A DNA stretch of 55,532 nucleotides from CAZQYC01 sp964597495 (GTDB taxonomy: Bacteria > Pseudomonadota > Gammaproteobacteria > Steroidobacterales > Steroidobacteraceae): contig CAZQYC010000016.1 of the NCBI GenBank assembly GCA_964597495.1, positions 1-55,532 of the forward strand, given 5' to 3'. Within the stretch, counting starts at the first letter, position 1. Each line of letters opens with the position of its first letter. The notes under the pieces are model-generated. The model was given only the letters and a program-made list of their open reading frames with translations, did no database searches and was not told where the DNA came from. Positions 1-8,200 of the stretch are shown here, in pieces. Position numbers and translations under genes: made by a program.

Positions 1-229
1 CGCACCTGAAACCGCTCCTGCGTTTCTGGCATGACCTACATCCATGTAGGCCTCAAGCCGGTGTCCATCCGTCTTGATTCGGATGGATTCCGACCTTAGG
101 CCTCCAAGGACGGAGGTCATGCTGGCAGGTGAATGCTCCTGCAACACCTGCATTCACTACATCCCTGTAGGTCAGAAATGCAGGAGCAATTTCCAGTACG
201 TCGGAATGACGATACGTAAATGAATCAGA
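1..229. repeat. Palindrome-rich intergenic repeat, copy 1 (inverted relative to copy 2)
   Basis: A composite of short dyads. CCTACAT/ATGTAGG lies at 35-50, TCCATCCG/CGGATGGA around 65-87, CCTCC/GGAGG at 101-116, and TGCTCCTGCA/TGCAGGAGCA arms sit further right. Its reverse complement recurs at 3736-3962 with about a dozen differences by eye. The copy begins at the window edge and may extend left. It lies directly downstream of the RAYT-like gene, the classic position of REP/BIME elements served by RAYTs. No coding role is likely. Confidence 0.9.
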
Positions 230-245
230 ATTCCCGAGCATGCGT

Positions 246-1019
246 TTAGTAGATCGATAGAAAACGAAGCGCCGATGTTTGCTTGGGTTTCCCGTCTTCC
301 TCCTTCGGAGTGGGTATGTTCACCGTCGACAACTCGATGTGCGTGTGAGTTTCCGTCGGATTGGCCGCAGGGGTTCCATCGTCCGTAGGCAATAACCTTT
401 CAAGCATGGCGTCATAAGCGGCACGTTTGTTCTCGCGGTGCGGCTTCGGACCGACGTTCAGCGCGATTCCCGCAGCGATGAATTGATGATAGGCGGCTCT
501 CGCCTTGGCCCTATCCGGGTCGAATATCGAGAGCGCGCGATCGGTCGTCAGTAGTGCATTGGATCGAAAGCCAAGGTAGGCGCGGTGCGAAGACCATGCA
601 TATTCCTCCGGCGACGTGACTTTGTTGGCGATCACCGGATTGAGATGAATATTGCGTAAGACGCCGAGGAAGTCGTCATCGGTTTCGACACGCTGCGCCG
701 TGTACGGCCGCTCGAACAAATGACCGGCCGATTTTAGGTTCTTGTGCAGCGAATAGCGAAGCGCGACACGCCGCAGCGCTTCGACGAGGACGCGCTCGTC
801 GATCTCGATTAACGCGCGCAGTTGCGTAGGCATTAAGCAATAGGCGTGCAGTTTCATGTCGAATCGCTGCAGGGTGTCGATGGCGATTCCGTTTAGCGCT
901 CGACGATCCTTGGCGGAAACCGCCAAAGGCTCCCGGCAATTCGTTCGATAGACGATGTGAAAGAAGCTATCGCGAGCGGCGGTACGGAATAAAGAGTGTC
1001 TTAGCAGACGAGGGGGCAT
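246..1019 (-). CDS. Degenerate REP-associated tyrosine transposase (RAYT)-like protein
   Basis: A 257-residue protein whose first ~150 residues follow the Y1/RAYT transposase fold (IS200/IS605-like). The usual line from 'LHAYCLMP' (58-64) through 'HLFERPY' (about 100-106) to 'IHLNPV' (124-129) and 'WSSHRAYLG' (142-150) is all present. The catalytic residues are not. The HxH of the HUH motif is replaced by Q66-L67-R68, and the nucleophilic Tyr that normally precedes IHLNPV is Asn123. RAYTs cut and mobilise REP palindromes; this copy should be unable to cleave DNA in that way. The C-terminal ~100 residues are low in recognisable features. The start is supported by AAGGA about 6 nt upstream. The gene is open and undamaged, so it may be a domesticated binding protein rather than a decaying one. 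It abuts the palindromic repeat at 1-229. Confidence 0.8.
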   Translation of the reverse strand: MPPRLLRHSLFRTAARDSFFHIVYRTNCREPLAVSAKDRRALNGIAIDTLQRFDMKLHAYCLMPTQLRALIEIDERVLVEALRRVALRYSLHKNLKSAGHLFERPYTAQRVETDDDFLGVLRNIHLNPVIANKVTSPEEYAWSSHRAYLGFRSNALLTTDRALSIFDPDRAKARAAYHQFIAAGIALNVGPKPHRENKRAAYDAMLERLLPTDDGTPAANPTETHTHIELSTVNIPTPKEEDGKPKQTSALRFLSIY

Positions 1020-1159
1020 GATGCGTCCTTGTGCAATGCGGCGGTGTCGTCCTGCACTCTATCTGCGGCGGAAGATGCACTGAAGGCTAATAAACTGCGT
1101 AAATGTGGAGATTACGGCGGATCGGCATCTCTATTCCGCTGCTTTCCGAAGATGATGCG

Positions 1160-2722
1160 CTAACTGCGTTTGACGGTGTCGATCCAGTACTTCAGCAAGT
1201 GATCGCTATCGAATTGCCTTCCGCACAACCCCACATGGCCATCGGGACGAAGCAGATAAAACGACGGGATCGGAATTTCTGCGCGCTTTAATTCCCTGTC
1301 GTTCCAGGGGCACACAGGGACAGTGTGGATAGCCAGCAAGTCGTTTCGGTGCGGCGATTCGAAGTCCGGCAAGTTCTGCCCAAAGAAGAGCAAATTGAAT
1401 TGCGTGTCGTTAAGGGATTCAAATAGATCCGTTAGCTCGTCGCTCGATTGCAGCTTCAGTTTGAGCCAAGGAAAACGATCGCCGGCTTGCGGGGCCTTGT
1501 GCGGGAGATCGTGGACGTTTTTCGAGAGCGAACTACGTCGATAGTGAATTCCGATCTGCGATACCGTACGAAACGCCAGACGCTGTATTCGAGGGCGCCT
1601 CAGCGCGAAGGCGGCGATCCGTGCGAGAACCTTAGTGCGCAACAGGCCGGCGAGCCAGGTGTCGGACACCACTAGACGAAATGCGCGATCGGTCGTGCTC
1701 AGCAGTCGCTTGGCAATCGGCAGGCGTTCTTCTTCGTACGAATCCAATAACGACGCATCGGCTTTTCCTTGAGCGACCAACGCAAGTTTCCAGCCCAGGT
1801 TGTACGCATCTTGCAATCCCGTATTCATGCCTTGAGCGCCGACAGGACTATGAATGTGTGCGGCATCGCCCAGCACAAAGCATCGTCCGGCGCGAAAACG
1901 CGAAGCGGCGCGGTGGTGGATTCGGTACGTCGAGAACCAACTGCACGACGTGAACGACAAGCCCGCGCCCGCTTCGCAGCGTATTGAAGGGGCGACATCG
2001 TTGAAACCGACGTCCTTCTTGCCGTGCAAAGTGGCGGGCAGAATTCCGACGACGCGCCAGTGATTTTTGCCGCGCATCGGAAAAAAAAGATGGAATCCGT
2101 CCTTCCACAAGTACACATTGACTTCGTCCGCAACCATACGGCCCGTTACCTCCGTGTCGGCCACGAAAAACACATGTTCGTAGGGCGCGCCGGGGAAGGT
2201 GATTCCGTTCAATTCGCGAACGGCGCTGTGCGCGCCATCGCAACCTGCAACCCATTTGGCTGCGACGGTGCGCTGCGTGCCGTCGGCTTGCTTGAGCGTT
2301 GCGACAACATGATCGGGGTGCGTTTCCACGCCGATCAGCTCCGTATTCCACTGCACCGACAAATCCCGGTCGCGTAGTTTCTCGCCCAGGAGTTTTTCGT
2401 TGTCGTCCTGGCCGAGAATCAAGATATAGGGATAGGGCGTGTTGCTTTGTCCCGCTTCGCCGAGAGGGACGCGTGCAGTATGTTTGCCGCCCGCCCATAT
2501 ATTTGCGCCCGTGCCTTGCTTGCCGAACTGGAGGGCGCGCTCGACGATGCCGAGCTTTTGGTAAATCTCAAGCGTGCGAGCTTGTACGCCGAGCGCTCTC
2601 GTTTGCAACGACGGCCCCGCGTGCCGGTCGATGATCGTCACCCGTACGCCGCGTCGTCCCAGTTGATTGGCGAGCATGAGGCCGGTGGGGCCGGCCCCGA
2701 CAATGAGAACGTCAACTTGCAA
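1160..2722 (-). CDS. FAD-dependent aromatic-ring-type monooxygenase
   Basis: A class A flavoprotein monooxygenase (PheA/TfdB/MhpA-like, FAD_binding_3) that would hydroxylate an aromatic or polyketide-like substrate using NAD(P)H and O2. Numbered from the chosen start: the dinucleotide-binding GAGPTG is at 9-14, the CDGAHSAVR motif (DG fingerprint) is near 161, and the second FAD motif GDAAHIHSP is near 285, followed by GAQGMNTGLQDAYNLGWKLA. The C-terminal thioredoxin-like tail typical of these enzymes follows. I chose TTG at 2722 because GGAG sits 6 nt upstream and translation then begins right at the Rossmann strand. An ATG at 2830 would add 36 residues of non-conserved sequence. The substrate cannot be read from the sequence, and no catabolic neighbours help. 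Confidence 0.85.
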   Translation of the reverse strand: MQVDVLIVGAGPTGLMLANQLGRRGVRVTIIDRHAGPSLQTRALGVQARTLEIYQKLGIVERALQFGKQGTGANIWAGGKHTARVPLGEAGQSNTPYPYILILGQDDNEKLLGEKLRDRDLSVQWNTELIGVETHPDHVVATLKQADGTQRTVAAKWVAGCDGAHSAVRELNGITFPGAPYEHVFFVADTEVTGRMVADEVNVYLWKDGFHLFFPMRGKNHWRVVGILPATLHGKKDVGFNDVAPSIRCEAGAGLSFTSCSWFSTYRIHHRAASRFRAGRCFVLGDAAHIHSPVGAQGMNTGLQDAYNLGWKLALVAQGKADASLLDSYEEERLPIAKRLLSTTDRAFRLVVSDTWLAGLLRTKVLARIAAFALRRPRIQRLAFRTVSQIGIHYRRSSLSKNVHDLPHKAPQAGDRFPWLKLKLQSSDELTDLFESLNDTQFNLLFFGQNLPDFESPHRNDLLAIHTVPVCPWNDRELKRAEIPIPSFYLLRPDGHVGLCGRQFDSDHLLKYWIDTVKRS

Positions 2723-2888
2723 CAGGGTCTCCAGCGCAACAGAACGAAGTGGAACTAAGCGACCGGTGGCTGCCCAGCATTGATCGAAGCATTGGTCGTT
2801 GCAACGCCATCCTCCGCCACGATCGGGCACGGCCCGATCATATTTCGATTCTTACGATGGCGAAACCGTTGGTACGGCGAGAAAGTGA

Positions 2889-3245
2889 GTGAAGACCAAG
2901 ATTCTGTTGGCGGCTGTGTTCGCTATCGCTTTGGGTGCGATCTATTGGCATTTCAATCATGGTATCGCCGTCATCGTTAGAAACGTGGGATCCGAGCCAA
3001 TTCGATCCGTCGTGGTACAGGCAACCGGCTTTTCGGGCACGCTCGGACGCATCGACGCCGGTCAAAGCAAAACGGTCATCGTTTCCGCCAGCGGCCGGTC
3101 GCATCTGGAATTGGAACACGCCGATGGGTCGCGGCTGGTCGTCCGTTGCCACTTCGAGCATGGCGATAGCGGTAGCATTCATGTCGACGTGTCGGCCAAG
3201 CAGATCCTCCGCAAGGAATGCAATGTTCGCGCAGGTGTGTTGTAG
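2889..3245 (+). CDS. Small membrane-anchored or exported hypothetical protein
   Basis: 118 residues from a GTG start. Residues 5-21 form one hydrophobic segment after a Lys-containing N-terminus, so it is a signal anchor or signal peptide. The remainder is beta-rich and reads like a small Ig/transthyretin-like fold. There is no known active-site motif. No strong Shine-Dalgarno sequence is visible. It is divergent from the monooxygenase on its left. I do not recognise the family. A competing minus-strand frame at 2838-3182 has no such membrane signature, which favours this strand, but the gene remains uncertain. Confidence 0.55.
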   Translation: MKTKILLAAVFAIALGAIYWHFNHGIAVIVRNVGSEPIRSVVVQATGFSGTLGRIDAGQSKTVIVSASGRSHLELEHADGSRLVVRCHFEHGDSGSIHVDVSAKQILRKECNVRAGVL

Positions 3246-3457
3246 AGACGTCGTAGCGTTACGGCGCTATCGAGAAATCCAACATAACGGGCTTAGTCGC
3301 CGGTAAGGGATTCTCGCATTGTCTTGCTGGGACGCCGATTTCTATGATTATGGCGTTGACTTTGCGGAAGGCGTCTCGTATTCGCAGCGTTTTGGCTGTG
3401 AGGGTTCGGCTACTATTTCCGAGTAGTCGCGGCGGTTAAGAACGATGGAGATCGATC

Positions 3458-3697
3458 ATGAAGAAACTATGGCTGACTTCGGTGATGGGCGCTTTGTCCA
3501 TCTGGTCGACCTCGACCTTCGCTGCCCAAAATTGCGACGAACTCAAAGCTCAGATCGAGGCCAAAATTAAAGCGGTGGGTGTGCCTGTCTACAAACTTAC
3601 GGTGGTCGGTGCCGATGAAACCGCGGCCGGAAAAGTGGTTGGAACCTGCGACGGCGGTAAGAAAAAAATCGTCTATTGGCGCGGCACGAACCAATAA
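3458..3697 (+). CDS. DUF1161 family small periplasmic protein
   Basis: A 79-residue protein with a clear signal peptide (KK, then a hydrophobic core, cleavage after 'FAA' near residue 23). The mature part follows the DUF1161 pattern: NCDELK at 25-30, a KIKAVGV segment, then KVVGTCDGGKKKIVY near the C-terminus with two conserved cysteines likely to pair. The family is widespread in Proteobacteria, small and periplasmic, and of unknown function. GGAG lies about 9 nt upstream of the ATG. It stands alone, with the inverted palindromic repeat copy 2 starting about 40 nt after its stop. Confidence 0.8.
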   Translation: MKKLWLTSVMGALSIWSTSTFAAQNCDELKAQIEAKIKAVGVPVYKLTVVGADETAAGKVVGTCDGGKKKIVYWRGTNQ

Positions 3698-3735
3698 TTT
3701 TTTGAAAAAGCCGCACGATGTTTTCTAAGGAAGGC

Positions 3736-3962
3736 CTGATTCATTCTTTTATCGTCATTCCGACGTACTGGAAATTGCTCCTGCATTTCTGACCTACAGG
3801 GATGTAGTGAATGCAGGTGTTGCAGGAGCATTCACCTGCCAGCATGACCTTCGTCCCTGAAGGCCTAAGGTCGGAATCCATCCGAATCAAGAAGATGGAC
3901 ACCGGCCTGAGGCCTACATGGATGTAGGTCATGCCAGAAACGCAGGAGCAGTTTCAGGTGCG
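3736..3962. repeat. Palindrome-rich intergenic repeat, copy 2 (inverted)
   Basis: Reverse complement of 1-229. The dyad at 3848-3863 is CCTTC/GAAGG where copy 1 has CCTCC/GGAGG, a paired change that keeps the stem. Other short palindromes are retained. It fills most of the 293-nt gap between the DUF1161 gene and the receiver protein. The spans flanking it (3698-3735 and 3963-3990) show nothing recognisable. Confidence 0.9.
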
Positions 3963-3990
3963 CCGGTGTGACGAATTAGTCGGGGCCTCC

Positions 3991-4383
3991 CTAATGCTTG
4001 GTGCGAAGCCGCGTGCACAGCGAATTCAGCGCTTCACCGAGTTCGTCGATCGTGTTGGGTTTGAGAATGATGTGATTTACCTGGAGATCGTTCGCTTTGA
4101 CCTGGTCTTCGTCCCGGATGTAGCCGGATGTAATGATGACGGGAACGTTCTCGCGAACGGAGCGCACGGCGCGGACCAATTCGAACCCGCTCATTCCCGG
4201 CATCGATAAATCGGTCACCACCACGTCGAAGGCGTCAGGCGTTTGCGCGAACAGCCACTGGGCCTGAGTGGGGTCGTCGGTGCACGTTACTCGATAGCCG
4301 AATTTTTCGAGAACGCGTCGGATGAGAAAGTTGATCGCCTCATCGTCGTCGACATACAAGATGTGTTCGCCGTGTAACGTCAT
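3991..4383 (-). CDS. Single-domain response regulator (CheY-like receiver)
   Basis: 130 residues made up of one receiver domain and nothing else. The acidic pocket is D12-D14, the phospho-acceptor is D58 (in VVVTDLSMPGMSG), the switch Thr/Ser is at 85-86 (ITSGY) and the conserved Lys is K108 (LKPN). With no output domain it must act by protein contact, or serve as a phosphate relay or sink for a kinase elsewhere; there is no kinase next to it. It lies just upstream of the repeat copy and downstream of gmk on the same strand, with a 27-nt gap, so co-transcription with gmk is possible. Confidence 0.9.
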   Translation of the reverse strand: MTLHGEHILYVDDDEAINFLIRRVLEKFGYRVTCTDDPTQAQWLFAQTPDAFDVVVTDLSMPGMSGFELVRAVRSVRENVPVIITSGYIRDEDQVKANDLQVNHIILKPNTIDELGEALNSLCTRLRTKH

Positions 4384-4410
4384 CGCGCGCTCGACTGTCT
4401 TTGGTGGTGC

Positions 4411-5031
4411 CTATTCAAGCAGGATGCGCATTTGCATGGCAAGATCCGGCCTTTCACGCTTGAGCGACGCGCCATTGCCGGTAACTATCGCCGTCAATTC
4501 GTCCAATGCCTTATCGAAGCGTTCGTTGATGACGACGTAGTCGAATTCGTTCCAATGCGTCATGTCGCTGACGGAGTCGCGCAATCGGCGTGCGATGACT
4601 TCGTCGCTGTCGGTCCCGCGGCCGCGCAAGCGCTTCTCGAGTTCCTGGCGGGACGGCGGCAAAATGAAAATGGTCTGACATTCCGGCATGGCTTTGCGTA
4701 TCTGCTGCGCGCCTTGCCAATCGATCTCCAGGATGACGTGGTCGCCGTCGTTCAAGATGGCGTCGACTTGCGATTTTGCCGTGCCGTAGTAGTTGTCGAA
4801 CACTTTGGCGTGTTCGAGAAACTCGCCGGCGGCAACCATTCTCTCGAAGATTGCATGATCCACGAAAAAATAATCGCGGCCGTGCTGCTCCGTAGGTCTT
4901 TGCTTACGTGTCGTGTAGGAAATCGAGAATCTCAAATTCGATTGGCGTTCCAGAAGCGCGCGCACGAGCGACGTCTTGCCCGCTCCCGACGGCGCAGCAA
5001 CGACAAACAATTTTCCTCGTTCGTTCTTCAT
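4411..5031 (-). CDS. gmk: Guanylate kinase
   Basis: Converts GMP to GDP with ATP in the cytoplasm, feeding dGTP/GTP synthesis and (p)ppGpp pools. The P-loop APSGAGKT is at 13-20. The GMP-binding segment SYTTRKQRP is around 38-46, followed by the GRDYFFV motif and EIDWQGAQQIR. At 206 residues it is the normal length. The gene lies 22 nt downstream of yicC, a pairing common in gammaproteobacteria. The start ATG directly precedes KNERGKLFVV, as in the family. Confidence 0.97.
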   Translation of the reverse strand: MKNERGKLFVVAAPSGAGKTSLVRALLERQSNLRFSISYTTRKQRPTEQHGRDYFFVDHAIFERMVAAGEFLEHAKVFDNYYGTAKSQVDAILNDGDHVILEIDWQGAQQIRKAMPECQTIFILPPSRQELEKRLRGRGTDSDEVIARRLRDSVSDMTHWNEFDYVVINERFDKALDELTAIVTGNGASLKRERPDLAMQMRILLE

Positions 5032-5053
5032 TCGGCTGCCGAGAGGCTGGTTG

Positions 5054-5920
5054 CTATTCGATATTCTGGATCTGTTCCCGCATCTGCTCGATGAGCACCT
5101 TCAAGTCGACGGCGGCACGCGTGGTTTCGACGTCCTGCGACTTCGACGAGAGGGTGTTGGCTTCGCGGTTCAATTCCTGCATGAGAAAATCGAGCCGGCG
5201 GCCGGCCGGTTCTTTGGAATCGATGATGGAGGCGATTTCCGTGAGATGGCTGTCGAGGCGATCGAGTTCCTCGTCGACGTCCATCTTATGGGCGTACATC
5301 ACGAGTTCCTGCTCAAGGCGGTCGGTATCCGGTGCTATGCCCATGGCCGCGATGCGTTCGGTGAGCCGTGCGCGAATGCGCAGCGCAATTTCGGGAAGGC
5401 GCTGGCGAACCGCCTTTGACACGCCTAGCATGGCTTCGCAACGCTGTTTGATGAGTTCTCGAATGCGCGCGCCTTCGCGGCTTCGCATGTCGTTCAAGTC
5501 AGCGAGGGCTTGATGGGTGAGTTCCATGGCAGCCCCGAGGATGGGCGCTACATCCCGTTCCGTTTCCCGTATCGTGCCGGGCCAGCGCAAGATGTCCATC
5601 GCGCTGGGCGGCGTTACGGTGCCCAGCGATCGTTCGACTTCGCGAAGCTTGCCGATGAGGTGTGCGACGATTTCTTGGTTGAGCTCCACGGCGGGTGCGT
5701 TGCCGGCCGCGGTCTTCAAATACAAACTGGCATCCACTTTGCCACGACGGAGTGCATTGTTAATTGTTTGACGTAAGTCGCTATCCAGCGTCTTGAGTTC
5801 GTCGGGCAATCGCAGCGACACTTCTAAGTAACGATGATTAACGGTGCGTAGTTCGCACGTGAGGGTGCCCCACGGTCCCGGACGCTCGCGCCGGGCAAAG
5901 CCTGTCATGCTGCGGATCAT
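5054..5920 (-). CDS. yicC: YicC family endoribonuclease
   Basis: 288 residues with the diagnostic N-terminus MIRSMTGFAR and the conserved C-terminal region with LDFLMQELNREANTL and SKSQD. The E. coli member is a stress-linked endoribonuclease that acts on the small RNA RyhB. The start is fixed by the family N-terminus. It is upstream of gmk on the minus strand and divergent from the PP2C gene; the 165-nt space between them should hold both promoters, but I see no convincing -35/-10 pair there. Confidence 0.93.
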   Translation of the reverse strand: MIRSMTGFARRERPGPWGTLTCELRTVNHRYLEVSLRLPDELKTLDSDLRQTINNALRRGKVDASLYLKTAAGNAPAVELNQEIVAHLIGKLREVERSLGTVTPPSAMDILRWPGTIRETERDVAPILGAAMELTHQALADLNDMRSREGARIRELIKQRCEAMLGVSKAVRQRLPEIALRIRARLTERIAAMGIAPDTDRLEQELVMYAHKMDVDEELDRLDSHLTEIASIIDSKEPAGRRLDFLMQELNREANTLSSKSQDVETTRAAVDLKVLIEQMREQIQNIE

Positions 5921-6085
5921 GTGTCGTCTATGTCGCTATAGAGGCCGCGCACCTATGTTGTGCGCAGCTGGGATGATATAAAGCCCAATAATGCGCTGCA
6001 GTTTACAGGCACTGTGAATAGGATGTCGCTGTGCCTGTCAAAGAAGCGAGCCACTATATAGCCCTCGAGCCCTCGGAGCCTCCGA

Positions 6086-6850
6086 TTGCGTACTGAACAT
6101 GCGGACTTAAGTCTGGTCGGCGACCGTGACGACAATCAAGATCGCGTTACGGTGGCGATCGGCGAGCATGCTGCGTTCCTTGCCGTGATCGACGGCATGG
6201 GCGGACATTCCGACGGCAGCCGCGCGGCCGAGACGGCAATGAAGAGTCTGCTCGAGTCATTCTGGGCGAATTCATTGCCGCTCTTCGATCCTCTGGGTTT
6301 CCTGCACATGTCATTGAGCAAGGCTCACGACGATGTGGTGCGCATGGGCAGCGCGCTCTCGGTCGATTCGCGGCCGCGGGCGACCACGGCGGTCTGTTTA
6401 ATTCAAGATGGCGCCGCCTATTGGGCGCACATCGGCGATAGCCGTATCTATCACATTCGAAATGCCAATCAGTTTGAGCGTACCCGCGACCATAGCCACG
6501 TCGAATTGCTCCTGCGCGACGGCAAAATCACCGAAGACGAAATTCAAGGGCACCCAATGCGCAATTTCGTCGAATGCTGTTTGGGCGGCGATCCGGCGAT
6601 CCCGGAAATGACCATATCCGGACGCAGGCTGCTTGCGCCCGGCGATATCGTGCTGCTGTGCACCGACGGTATTTGGGCGAATCTTCGCGACGTCGATATC
6701 GCCGGCTTCTATGCAACGCAGGCGAGTGGACCTGCGGAAGGAGCGAATTTGCGCGCCGCCTTGGAGCAATTGGGGCAGAAGGCCGTGCAAGCCTCCTCGC
6801 CTTACAGCGATAACTCGACCGCAGCCGTACTGCGCTGGCTGGGTCCATGA
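6086..6850 (+). CDS. PP2C-family serine/threonine protein phosphatase
   Basis: A metal-dependent cytoplasmic phosphatase of 254 residues. Motifs in order: NQD at 17-19, metal-binding DGMGGHSDG at 36-44, GDSR at 117-120, LCTDGIWANL with D194, and the last metal Asp in SDN at 241-243. It starts with TTG, with GGAG 8 nt upstream. Its stop overlaps the rph start (ATGA), so the two are translationally coupled. Partners such as a Ser/Thr kinase or FHA protein are not in the window; type VI secretion or cell-division kinases are typical substrates elsewhere. Confidence 0.9.
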   Translation: MRTEHADLSLVGDRDDNQDRVTVAIGEHAAFLAVIDGMGGHSDGSRAAETAMKSLLESFWANSLPLFDPLGFLHMSLSKAHDDVVRMGSALSVDSRPRATTAVCLIQDGAAYWAHIGDSRIYHIRNANQFERTRDHSHVELLLRDGKITEDEIQGHPMRNFVECCLGGDPAIPEMTISGRRLLAPGDIVLLCTDGIWANLRDVDIAGFYATQASGPAEGANLRAALEQLGQKAVQASSPYSDNSTAAVLRWLGP

Positions 6851-7590
6851 GCGCATCGACACGAACTGTCGGTCGGCCCAGCGGACGGGCGGCCGATCAA
6901 CTACGCGACGTTCGTTTTACGCGCAAGTTCACGCGGCATGCTGAAGGTTCGGTATTGGTGGAGTTCGGCGATACGCGAGTCTTGTGCACGGCGAGCGTCG
7001 AAGAATCGCTGCCTCCTTTCTTGCGCGGCAAGGGGCAAGGTTGGGTCACCGCCGAATACGGCATGCTGCCGCGCGCTACGCATTCGAGATCGGTGCGCGA
7101 GGCGGCAAAGGGTCAGCAATCCGGTCGCACGCAAGAAATTCAGCGGTTGATTGGGCGAGCGCTGCGAGCAGTCGTCGACTTAAAAGCACTGGGTGAGCGG
7201 ACCATCACTATCGACTGTGATGTGTTGCAAGCCGACGGTGGGACGCGCACGGCGGCCATCACGGGAGCGTATCTCGCTCTATTCGACGCGGTGGAGGTGT
7301 TGATCAATCGGCGCGTTTTGAAAGGCAATCCAATTCACGCGCAAGTGGCCGCCGTCTCGGTCGGCATCTATAACGGCGTGCCGGTATTGGATTTGGACTA
7401 TGCGGAGGATTCCGCCGCCGAGACCGATATGAACGTCGTCATGAATAATGGTGGCGCCTTCGTGGAAGTGCAGGGAACCGCGGAAGGTCACGCTTTTCGT
7501 CGCCATGAATTGGATGAGCTGTTGAATCTGGCCGCGAGCGGCATTGGCCGGCTCATCTCGTTGCAATCGACAGCGCTCGAAGAAGGTTGA
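6847..7590 (+). CDS. rph: Ribonuclease PH
   Basis: A 3'-5' phosphorolytic exoribonuclease that trims tRNA precursors. Conserved elements: the arginine-rich RSVREAAKGQQSGRTQEIQR segment (81-100), QADGGTRT at 128-135 for phosphate binding, and the acidic cluster in LDLDYAED plus D194 of DMN. At 247 residues it is full length, unlike the frameshifted rph of some E. coli K-12 strains. It is coupled to the PP2C gene by a 4-nt ATGA overlap and followed 4 nt later by rdgB. Confidence 0.97.
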   Translation: MSASTRTVGRPSGRAADQLRDVRFTRKFTRHAEGSVLVEFGDTRVLCTASVEESLPPFLRGKGQGWVTAEYGMLPRATHSRSVREAAKGQQSGRTQEIQRLIGRALRAVVDLKALGERTITIDCDVLQADGGTRTAAITGAYLALFDAVEVLINRRVLKGNPIHAQVAAVSVGIYNGVPVLDLDYAEDSAAETDMNVVMNNGGAFVEVQGTAEGHAFRRHELDELLNLAASGIGRLISLQSTALEEG

Positions 7591-7594
7591 TCGT

Positions 7595-8200
7595 GTGCTG
7601 CACTCCGTTGTGTTGGCGAGCGGCAACCGAGGCAAGCTGGCCGAGTTAAGCCAGATCCTTGCGCCGTACCGTGTGTCGGTCCGCCCGCTCTCGCAATTCA
7701 CGCACGAATCGGCCGAAGAGACCGGATCGACTTTTCAGGCCAATGCACTTTTAAAAGCGCGATTTGCCGCTCGGGTCGCGCAACTACCTGCCATCGCCGA
7801 TGACTCCGGTCTCGAGGTGGATGCGTTGGATGGCGCACCCGGTGTGTATTCGGCGCGGTATTCGGGTCAAAACGCAACCGATGCGGCGAATAACCAAAAG
7901 CTGCTTAGGGCCCTTGAAGGGGTGGGCGACAGCCAGCGCACCGCGCGTTTTCGCTGTGTGCTCGCCTATCTTGAAACGGCCGATGCCGATCCCCTTTTTG
8001 CTGAAGGCGTTTGGGAAGGTCGCATTGCGATGAGGGAATGCGGGACCGGTGGCTTCGGGTACGATCCTTTGTTCGTTCCAGTGGGATTCACGGTCACTGC
8101 GGCAGCGATCCTCCCTGAGGAAAAGAATCGAATAAGTCATCGCGCACAAGCGCTCCGTGACTTGGCGGCGCGACTATTTGCGAGGGTTTCTGTGCGATGA
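7595..8200 (+). CDS. rdgB: XTP/dITP pyrophosphatase
   Basis: Hydrolyses non-canonical purine triphosphates (dITP, XTP, dHAPTP), keeping them out of DNA. SGNRGK at 9-14 binds the triphosphate, ADDSGLEVDAL is at 68-78, and GFGYDPLF and SHRAQAL follow. I chose the GTG at 7595, 4 nt after the rph stop: AGAAGG lies 8 nt upstream and the protein then begins at the first beta strand (LHSVVLASGN). An ATG at 7544 would overlap rph with unconserved residues. Its stop overlaps the hemW ATG. Confidence 0.95.
   Translation: MLHSVVLASGNRGKLAELSQILAPYRVSVRPLSQFTHESAEETGSTFQANALLKARFAARVAQLPAIADDSGLEVDALDGAPGVYSARYSGQNATDAANNQKLLRALEGVGDSQRTARFRCVLAYLETADADPLFAEGVWEGRIAMRECGTGGFGYDPLFVPVGFTVTAAAILPEEKNRISHRAQALRDLAARLFARVSVR

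Noticed and set aside
2838..3182. Minus-strand open frame (114 codons) opposite the small exported protein
   Set aside because: No signal, no domain; the plus-strand frame has a clean N-terminal hydrophobic segment.
4432..5094. Plus-strand open frame (220 codons) opposite gmk
   Set aside because: Antisense of gmk with no motif; the kinase motifs are unmistakable on the other strand.
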